Shown here piece by piece: positions 1 through 4,224 of a stretch of 6,022 bases of DNA. The DNA is from Nitrosospira sp. (GTDB lineage Bacteria > Pseudomonadota > Gammaproteobacteria > Burkholderiales > Nitrosomonadaceae). The notes under the pieces were generated by a model. That model made no database searches and was not told the DNA's origin. It saw only the letters and a program-made list of their open reading frames with translations. How positions within the stretch are numbered: the stretch's first letter is position 1; each line of letters begins with the position of its first letter. The stretch spans positions 1 through 6,022 of the forward strand of contig JAKDLC010000137.1 in assembly GCA_030453055.1 (NCBI GenBank), read 5' to 3'. The position numbers were made by a program, and so were the translations under genes.

Positions 1-60
1 CACGCCACGCTCGATGCGCCGCAGCTTTTTGGGTGATTTTTCGGTTTCTATTGCTTGCAG
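1..60 (-). CDS. Possible partial CDS at left edge, 5' end only, unidentified
   Basis: On the minus strand a frame is open from at least position 123 to the window edge. Its last 20 codons read LQAIETEKSPKKLRRIERGV, a charged, coding-looking stretch that I cannot assign to a family. A very good Shine-Dalgarno-like sequence, GGGGGAGGAGA, lies at 77-67. The only codon at the right distance (about 8 bases) is CTG at 60-58, which begins this frame; no ATG, GTG or TTG lies close by. The first in-frame ATG is upstream at 123-121 and would add 21 residues (MFHKLTRALAGLLF then an Arg-rich run), but that ATG lies inside a dispersed repeat. The gene would be downstream of, and co-directional with, the SMR transporter gene. 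The start is therefore unsettled, the product unknown, and the reality of the gene moderately uncertain. Confidence 0.4.
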   Translation of the reverse strand, partial: MQAIETEKSPKKLRRIERGV

Positions 61-66
61 TGGTCG

Positions 67-77
67 TCTCCTCCCCC
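67..77 (-). promoter_or_regulatory. Strong Shine-Dalgarno-like sequence
   Basis: Reading the minus strand, GGGGGAGGAGA contains the full AGGAG core and is followed after about 8 bases by CTG at 60-58. This is the best ribosome-binding-site match in the window. It argues that translation of the left-edge gene starts around position 60 rather than at the upstream ATG at 123-121. A purine-rich stretch could also arise by chance. Confidence 0.45.
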
Positions 78-109
78 TACAAAACAAAAGACCAGCAAGG
101 GCGCGCGTC

Positions 110-131
110 AATTTATGAAACATCCGCGTTA
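110..131 (-). repeat. Half copy of the dispersed repeat found between recJ and mfd
   Basis: These 22 bases, read on the minus strand, begin TAACGCGGATG and continue TTTCATAAATT. They match 4132-4153 with a single mismatch (TAACG here, TAACC there). The first three bases are the TAA stop codon of the SMR transporter gene. The second arm of the palindrome seen at 4159-4175 is missing here; GACGCGCG follows instead. The element lies between two co-directional reading frames, like the full copy between recJ and mfd. I do not recognise a named repeat family. Confidence 0.7.
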
Positions 132-461
132 GTGTGCGGCCGATTTGGAAAATACTTGCAGGACGATCACGCCGGTAACAATAAGCGTCAGTCCAATGAT
201 GGCGGGAATATCGAGCGATTGCCCAAAAACAAACCAGGCAATAAGCGTGACCAGCACAATACCGGCGCCGGACCAGATAGCGTATGCAACTCCCACCGGT
301 ATGGTGCGCAAGGTCAGCGACAGGAAGAAGAAAGCAATCGCGTAACCCGCTACCACGACAAGCGACGGCCATAGCTGCGTGAAACCGTTGCTCGCCTTCA
401 AAGCCGAAGTCGCCACGACCTCACTGACGATTGCAACAGAAAGGAAAAGCCACTGCTTCAT
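129..461 (-). CDS. SMR-family multidrug efflux transporter, EmrE/Qac type
   Basis: This 110-residue inner-membrane protein matches the small multidrug resistance family in length and sequence. Four membrane segments are visible at about 4-21, 33-51, 58-79 and 86-104. The membrane-embedded Glu14 that binds protons and drug cations is present, as are Tyr40, Tyr60 and Trp63 of the binding pocket. Gly90 and Gly97 of the TM4 dimer interface are kept too. The [12 protein letters not shown] segment and the PAIIG motif are typical of the drug-exporting branch rather than the guanidinium exporters (Gdx/SugE). Such proteins act as antiparallel dimers that exchange protons for lipophilic or quaternary ammonium cations. 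The ATG start is supported by AGGA at 473-470, eight bases upstream. The stop codon coincides with the edge of a dispersed repeat. It is divergent from the outer-membrane protein gene. The exact substrate cannot be read from sequence. Confidence 0.93.
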   Translation of the reverse strand: MKQWLFLSVAIVSEVVATSALKASNGFTQLWPSLVVVAGYAIAFFFLSLTLRTIPVGVAYAIWSGAGIVLVTLIAWFVFGQSLDIPAIIGLTLIVTGVIVLQVFSKSAAH

Positions 462-495
462 TGCAGAATTCCTGACAAGTTGGCGTCAAACGAAA

Positions 496-523
496 TTGAA
501 CGGGCTGCCATTTCCCGTATATT
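496..523 (+). promoter_or_regulatory. Candidate sigma70-type promoter for the outer-membrane protein gene
   Basis: TTGAAC at 496-501 (4 of 6 to the -35 consensus) and TATATT at 518-523 (5 of 6 to the -10 consensus) are 16 bases apart. A transcript would start near 530 and carry a leader of about 180 bases that includes the inverted repeats at 567-621. The AT-rich background makes chance matches easy, so this is only a candidate. Confidence 0.3.
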
Positions 524-566
524 TTATACCCAAAGGGATGACGCTTTTAGGTCATAATGTCTTTTT

Positions 567-621
567 ACGATTCCACGATTCCAGTCTCGATGATCGGACT
601 GGAGATTAGGTTAGAATCGTG
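567..621. repeat. Tandem 8-mer and nested inverted repeats
   Basis: ACGATTCCA occurs at 567-575 and again at 575-583, sharing one base. CACGATTC at 574-581 is the exact reverse complement of GAATCGTG at 614-621. Inside this outer pair, CAGTC at 582-586 pairs with GACTG at 597-601. The two stems could stack into one structured element of about 48 bases. It may be an operator, a structured leader or a decayed repeat; the sequence alone does not decide. Confidence 0.5.
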
Positions 622-709
622 TCCGCAATAAAATATTCGGCGACATCTGGATGATTTTACCAATGACAAATGTCTCTTATCCAACCGATTAATAAGTGAG
701 CCACAAATC

Positions 710-2119
710 GTGAAAACATCAGATAACCGTGAACAGTTGTTCCCTGAGGATGAGATTTTATCAATTGCCGGTTTAGTATCTCTTGCCGGATTGGTCGAGC
801 GTCAACCGGGGAGAGCGGCGAAAAAGATAAACCAGGAATCGATTGCGCCGCAAAAAATACCGAGAAAAAAATGGCTCGCGCTACCCTGGTTATTCAGGTC
901 ATGCGGCAAAAGAATGATGAATGCGGCGCGGTTTCCGGCTATCCTCGCAGTCACTTTATTTTATACGCCCGTTGTAAACGCCGGCGTTCCAGACGATTCC
1001 TACATTGCCGGCTATGCCGCCGGGGTTCTCAAAGGTGATTTCAAGCTCGATCTTTCTTCGATGGTTGTGCGAAGCGGCGTCATTACTTTGCCAGTAGGCG
1101 ATTTGCCGCCGCAGGACCGAACCCGAATTTTGCGGGTATTGTCAGAAATTCCCGGCGTTACCGCAGTAGTGCCGCTGGAAAGCGCCAACCAGCAGGCCGT
1201 CTCCGCTTTTTCGACGCCTTCTTCGACGCCGGATAAACCGGGCGCTATCGCTCGAGCACCGGTACCAGATGAGCCCGGCGCTACCGGAATCGCGCCGGCA
1301 ACAGGCACACCGGCAACAGGCACACCGTCGACCAGTTCGCCAGTGCTTGCGACGGGCTTTCTACCCGAGGGACATCTGTTTAAACAGTTACTGGCCGATC
1401 CGCGGTGGTCCCATTTCTCAGCGGCTTATCGCAATTATATCGGAGACAATATCGCCGGAAATAACAACGTATCCGTCAGCTTCGGCGAGACCATACCGTT
1501 TTACCGAGGCAATCTGGGACGGTCCACTGTACAATGGGAAGCAGGCCTTCAGGCCGGTGTCTTCAGCGACTTTAATCTCGATACACGCTCATTCAATCTC
1601 ATCAACAGCGATTTTATTGGAGCAGCTTACGCAAGCCTTCGCAAAGGTCGATTTTCCGCTTTCGGCCGTATCTTCCACCAAAGCTCGCATCTTGGCGACG
1701 AGTTTCTGCTGCGGACCCGATTGGAGCGCGTAAATCTCAGCTACGAAGCGGCCGATCTCAAACTTTCCTATGAGCTTCCCTATGGAATACGGGTGTACGG
1801 CGGCGGAGGCGGTATTTTTCACAAGGAACCGTCGACACTCAAGACTTGGTCAACACAATATGGTTTTGAGTTCAGAAGTCCGTGGCGCATTGAGTTTGCG
1901 GAAATGAGACCGATGCTGGCGGTCGATATCAAAAATTGGCAACAAAACGATTGGAATACCGATGTATCCGCCAGAGCCGGCTTTCAATTCGATCGTTTTA
2001 GAACGTTCGGCCGAAGACTCCAGTTATTGGGAGAATATTTTAGCGGCTTTTCCCCTACCGGCCAGTTTTATAGAGAAAAGGTGGAGTACATTGGTATCGG
2101 GGCGCATTATCACTTCTAA
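710..2119 (+). CDS. Exported BON-like / DUF1207 outer-membrane beta-barrel protein
   Basis: The 469-residue product has several parts. Residues 1-68 are a charged extension. A signal peptide follows from about Met69 (KRMM, hydrophobic FPAILAVTLF, probable cleavage after VVNA at 91). A BON-like domain spans about 95-158 (GDFKLD, then ITLPVG, then LSEIPGVTAVVPLES). A Pro/Ala/Ser/Thr-rich linker covers 166-213. A DUF1207-type domain runs from 217 to 469, opening FLPEGHLFKQLLADPRWSHF and continuing SFGETIPFYRG. Its alternating beta-strand pattern and terminal aromatic residues (AHYHF) fit an outer-membrane barrel. GTG at 710 is the first possible start after the in-frame TAA at 629-631, with only a weak AAGTGAG upstream. 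Internal ATGs at 914 and 917 would give a conventional signal peptide. BON domains bind membranes or polysaccharide; the role of DUF1207 is unknown. The gene stands alone, and function is not predicted. Confidence 0.8.
   Translation: MKTSDNREQLFPEDEILSIAGLVSLAGLVERQPGRAAKKINQESIAPQKIPRKKWLALPWLFRSCGKRMMNAARFPAILAVTLFYTPVVNAGVPDDSYIAGYAAGVLKGDFKLDLSSMVVRSGVITLPVGDLPPQDRTRILRVLSEIPGVTAVVPLESANQQAVSAFSTPSSTPDKPGAIARAPVPDEPGATGIAPATGTPATGTPSTSSPVLATGFLPEGHLFKQLLADPRWSHFSAAYRNYIGDNIAGNNNVSVSFGETIPFYRGNLGRSTVQWEAGLQAGVFSDFNLDTRSFNLINSDFIGAAYASLRKGRFSAFGRIFHQSSHLGDEFLLRTRLERVNLSYEAADLKLSYELPYGIRVYGGGGGIFHKEPSTLKTWSTQYGFEFRSPWRIEFAEMRPMLAVDIKNWQQNDWNTDVSARAGFQFDRFRTFGRRLQLLGEYFSGFSPTGQFYREKVEYIGIGAHYHF
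914..982 (+). other. Signal peptide and alternative start of the outer-membrane protein
   Basis: Two consecutive ATG codons at 914-919 follow Lys-Arg codons and precede the hydrophobic stretch FPAILAVTLFY and a VNA/G cleavage-type site at residues 89-92. Starting here would give an ordinary Sec signal peptide of about 23 residues. No strong Shine-Dalgarno sequence precedes it (GGCAAAAGA is the nearest purine-rich stretch), so the GTG at 710 cannot be excluded. Confidence 0.55.
1295..1326 (+). repeat. Tandem 15-bp repeat in the linker of the outer-membrane protein
   Basis: CCGGCAACAGGCACA occurs at 1295-1309 and 1310-1324 and is followed by CC. It encodes the repeated peptide PATGT within a flexible linker between the BON-like domain and the barrel. 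A shorter TTCGACGCC repeat lies just upstream at 1210-1218 and 1222-1230. Such in-frame duplications usually change linker length only. Confidence 0.85.
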
Positions 2120-2234
2120 CCAAGGTATTCCTTACCCCATCGGCGGGCTTCACCAATAGGCGGTGACCATGAATTCCGCAAGTTTACCGTATGCCTATCG
2201 GTAGGAAGGGACGCTTACCATACCCCGCAGGCGT

Positions 2235-2240
2235 TATACT
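2235..2240 (+). promoter_or_regulatory. Candidate -10 element for recJ
   Basis: TATACT matches the -10 consensus at 5 of 6 positions and lies 29 bases before the recJ ATG. No good -35 hexamer is present at the right distance (CTTACC or GCTTAC nearby), so support is weak. The rest of the 150-base spacer from 2120 to 2269 shows only short, weak stems (for example TACCG at 2185-2189 with CGGTA at 2199-2203) and no clear terminator for the preceding gene. Confidence 0.3.
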
Positions 2241-2269
2241 GGAAAATGATAGATTTCAGCGTTTAGCGC

Positions 2270-4114
2270 ATGTCCAACGTCATTGTCCGCGGTTATTCAC
2301 CGCATGCTTTCGATACGCTGGTCCGATATGGCTTCCATCCTGTGCTGGCTCGCATCTACGCTGCCCGCGGTATCGAAGAGCCAGGTCAACTCGAAGCGGA
2401 ATGGTCTCGACTGATTCCATTTGAGCGCCTGAAGAATGTTTCCCTGATGGCGGCGCGTCTGGCCGACGGCATCCTTACCCGAAAGCGCCTGCTGATCGTG
2501 GCCGATTATGATTCGGACGGCGCCACCGCTTGTGCCGTTGGCATACGCGCGCTGAGAAAATTCGGCGCGGTGGTGGACTATCTTGTTCCCAATCGTTTCG
2601 AATACGGTTATGGTCTCACGCCCGAAATCGTGCGGCTTGCCGCCGCCCACGCAACTCCCCCGGATATACTGATTACGGTAGACAACGGCATCGCCAGCGT
2701 GGAAGGCGTGGCCGAAGCCAACCGCCTCGGCATGCAAGTATTCATTACCGATCATCACCTGCCTGGCGATGAACTGCCGGATGCCGCCATCATTGTGAAT
2801 CCCAATCAGCCCGGTTGTGAGTTTCCCAGTAAGCACCTTGCCGGCGTAGGCGTAATGTTTTACCTGATGCTGGCGCTACGCGCGGAATTGCGTGCTAAGG
2901 GGATGTTTGCCGTTTCTCGAAAGGAACCCAATCTTGCCAGTCTGCTCGACCTGGTCGCACTGGGCACCGTAGCCGATGTGGTGAAACTCGATGACAACAA
3001 CCGCATTCTGATACAGCAAGGCCTACGGCGCATCCGCAAAGGACGCGGCTGCGCGGGTATCAATGCTTTGCTTGAAGTTGCGCGGCGTAATTTCAGGCAG
3101 GTATCTGCCTACGAACTCGGTTTCATAGTGGGGCCACGATTAAACGCCGCGGGACGGCGCACCGATCTGGCGTTGGGTATTGAATGCCTGATCACGGACG
3201 ACGAGTCTCGCGCCGCACAAATTGCCGTGCAACTCGACACGCTCAACCGCCAGCGTAGAAAAATCGAAACGGATATGCAGGACAGCGCGCTGATTATGCT
3301 GGAAACCGCCCTATCCGCGCACCCTTCACAGAACCCGGCGCAAAACTCCACTCACGAAGCTCTGCATGCGCATAGCCTGAGTCTATTCGATCCCGGTTGG
3401 CATCAGGGCGTGATCGGCATACTTGCCTCGCGCATGAAAGATAGATTTCGCCGCCCCGTAATTGCATTTGCGCCTGGTGCTAACGGCGAGATAAAAGGTT
3501 CGGGGAGATCCATTCCGGGATTCCACTTGCGGGATTCACTGGACCTCGTCTCCAAGCGCTACCCGGGCCTTTTGCTCAAATTCGGCGGTCATGCGGCAGC
3601 GGCGGGACTGACCGTGCGTACCGGCGATTTCAAGAAATTTCGCGAGGCTTTCGAGCAAGCCGCTCAGACCCTGCTCACTCCCGCCGATCTTATGCATATC
3701 ATCGAAACCGACGGCGCTCTGGATGAATCCGAAATGAATCTGGAGTTGGCGCGGCTTCTTACGGAACAGGTCTGGGGGCAGGGCTTTTCCCAGCCGGCGT
3801 TCAGTGCGCGCTTCCGGGTGGAGGATCAACGCGTCGTCGGAGAAAAGCATCTGAAACTGAAACTGAAACTGAAACTGAAGCTGAGAACGCAGGAAACAGG
3901 AATCGCGGAGTACGGTTCTAAAAAAAAACCAGCCTGCATTTATGATGCCATACTATTTTTTCACAATGTTCCTCTCCCGGAATTGATAGACGCCGTTTAT
4001 CGATTGCAGGTAAATGAGTTCAACGCCAACTCCACTTTGCAGTTTATCGTGGATCATTGGTCTCAGGCGGATGCCCATCAAGGAGGTGATACGGGAACGC
4101 GGTCTGATAACTGA
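2270..4114 (+). CDS. recJ: Single-stranded-DNA-specific 5'-3' exonuclease RecJ
   Basis: The 614-residue product is a full-length RecJ (the E. coli protein is about 577). It degrades single-stranded DNA 5' to 3' in RecF-pathway recombination, mismatch repair and base excision repair. DHH-domain motifs are intact: VADYDSDG (77-84), VDNG (137-140), TDHH (160-163), the NPN motif (177-179), LGTVADVV (231-238) and GPRLNAAGR (288-296). The DHHA1 domain shows GWHQGVIGILASR (376-388), KGSGRS (409-414) and KFGGHAAAAG (437-446). The metal-binding Asp and His residues are present, so activity is expected. The C-terminal OB-fold region holds VGEKHLK (523-529) followed by an LK dipeptide repeat and a Lys-rich loop, about 17 residues longer here than E. 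coli RecJ as I recall it. The ATG at 2270 is the first in-frame start after a TAG at 2264-2266. The Shine-Dalgarno match is poor. mfd follows 110 bases downstream on the same strand. Confidence 0.97.
   Translation: MSNVIVRGYSPHAFDTLVRYGFHPVLARIYAARGIEEPGQLEAEWSRLIPFERLKNVSLMAARLADGILTRKRLLIVADYDSDGATACAVGIRALRKFGAVVDYLVPNRFEYGYGLTPEIVRLAAAHATPPDILITVDNGIASVEGVAEANRLGMQVFITDHHLPGDELPDAAIIVNPNQPGCEFPSKHLAGVGVMFYLMLALRAELRAKGMFAVSRKEPNLASLLDLVALGTVADVVKLDDNNRILIQQGLRRIRKGRGCAGINALLEVARRNFRQVSAYELGFIVGPRLNAAGRRTDLALGIECLITDDESRAAQIAVQLDTLNRQRRKIETDMQDSALIMLETALSAHPSQNPAQNSTHEALHAHSLSLFDPGWHQGVIGILASRMKDRFRRPVIAFAPGANGEIKGSGRSIPGFHLRDSLDLVSKRYPGLLLKFGGHAAAAGLTVRTGDFKKFREAFEQAAQTLLTPADLMHIIETDGALDESEMNLELARLLTEQVWGQGFSQPAFSARFRVEDQRVVGEKHLKLKLKLKLKLRTQETGIAEYGSKKKPACIYDAILFFHNVPLPELIDAVYRLQVNEFNANSTLQFIVDHWSQADAHQGGDTGTRSDN
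3851..3886 (+). repeat. In-frame CTGAAA hexanucleotide microsatellite within recJ
   Basis: Four perfect CTGAAA units at 3851-3874 are followed by the variants CTGAAG (3875-3880) and CTGAGA (3881-3886). They encode alternating Leu-Lys from residue 528 to 539 in the OB-fold region, directly after the conserved GEKH. Because the unit is six bases, slippage would add or remove Leu-Lys pairs without a frameshift. Confidence 0.95.
3920..3928 (+). repeat. A9 homopolymer within recJ
   Basis: Nine consecutive A residues encode the Lys551-Lys553 run in the loop following the Leu-Lys repeat. A one-base slip would shift the frame about 61 codons before the normal stop and remove the end of the OB-fold. 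The tract may also be a sequencing-error hotspot. Confidence 0.9.
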
Positions 4115-4116
4115 CA

Positions 4117-4122
4117 TATAAT
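4117..4122 (+). promoter_or_regulatory. Candidate -10 element for mfd at the recJ stop
   Basis: TATAAT is a perfect -10 hexamer located 2 bases after the recJ TGA stop codon. No recognisable -35 hexamer lies 16-18 bases upstream, and the TG at 4112-4113 is too far away for an extended -10. If used, transcription would start near 4129, giving an mfd leader of about 95 bases that opens with the long hairpin. Confidence 0.3.
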
Positions 4123-4124
4123 GT

Positions 4125-4184
4125 CCGTCTTTAACCCGGATGTTTCATAAATTAATTCATGAAACATCCGGGTTAGAGCGACGG
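4125..4184. repeat. Long hairpin between recJ and mfd, full copy of the dispersed repeat
   Basis: A perfect 17-bp inverted repeat pairs 4132-4148 (TAACCCGGATGTTTCAT) with 4159-4175 around a 10-base AT-rich loop (4149-4158). An outer 5-bp stem, CCGTC at 4125-4129 with GACGG at 4180-4184, extends it across a small internal loop. No T-tract follows on either strand, so it is not a textbook intrinsic terminator. Bases 4132-4153 match the half copy at 110-131 with one mismatch, which marks it as a dispersed element rather than a one-off hairpin. It could stabilise mRNA ends, attenuate read-through from recJ into mfd, or be a transposase-mobilised palindrome. Confidence 0.85.
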
Positions 4185-4224
4185 TATTTATTATTTGCTA
4201 CCCCGCCGACGACAGTATCCGCCG

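Larger units (their letters stand above)
462..709. other. Divergent intergenic region, no gene seen
   Basis: These 248 bases separate the divergently transcribed SMR transporter and outer-membrane protein genes. The region is AT-richer than its neighbours. It contains a candidate plus-strand promoter (496-523), an 8-bp tandem repeat with nested inverted repeats (567-621), and TAAAAT at 629-634 as a second possible -10 element. No convincing minus-strand -35/-10 pair for the transporter was found, although TATAAA occurs on that strand at 527-522. A plus-strand frame at 379-609 overlaps the transporter in antisense and has no coding character. Confidence 0.6.

Noticed and set aside
379..609. 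Plus-strand open frame of 76 codons overlapping the SMR gene
   Set aside because: The first third is antisense to the transporter and the rest covers the intergenic inverted repeats; there is no ribosome-binding site or recognisable product.
1012..1323. Minus-strand open frame of 103 codons
   Set aside because: It is fully antisense to the BON-like and linker part of the outer-membrane protein, with low-complexity sequence and no recognisable domain.
2122..2136. Short palindrome AAGGTATTCCTT after the outer-membrane protein stop
   Set aside because: The stem is only 4 bp and there is no T-tract; too weak to call a terminator.
2297..2836. Minus-strand open frame of 179 codons
   Set aside because: It lies wholly opposite the strongly conserved RecJ DHH domain; it is a codon-bias shadow with no family resemblance.
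4132..4175. Hairpin as a rho-independent terminator of recJ
   Set aside because: The stem is strong but no run of T follows on either strand (GAGCGACGG follows on the plus strand), so it is described as a repeat rather than a terminator.
4195..4197. TTG as an alternative mfd start
   Set aside because: It is in frame, but ATG at 4225 gives an N-terminus of the expected length; the ten extra residues would have no family counterpart that I recall.
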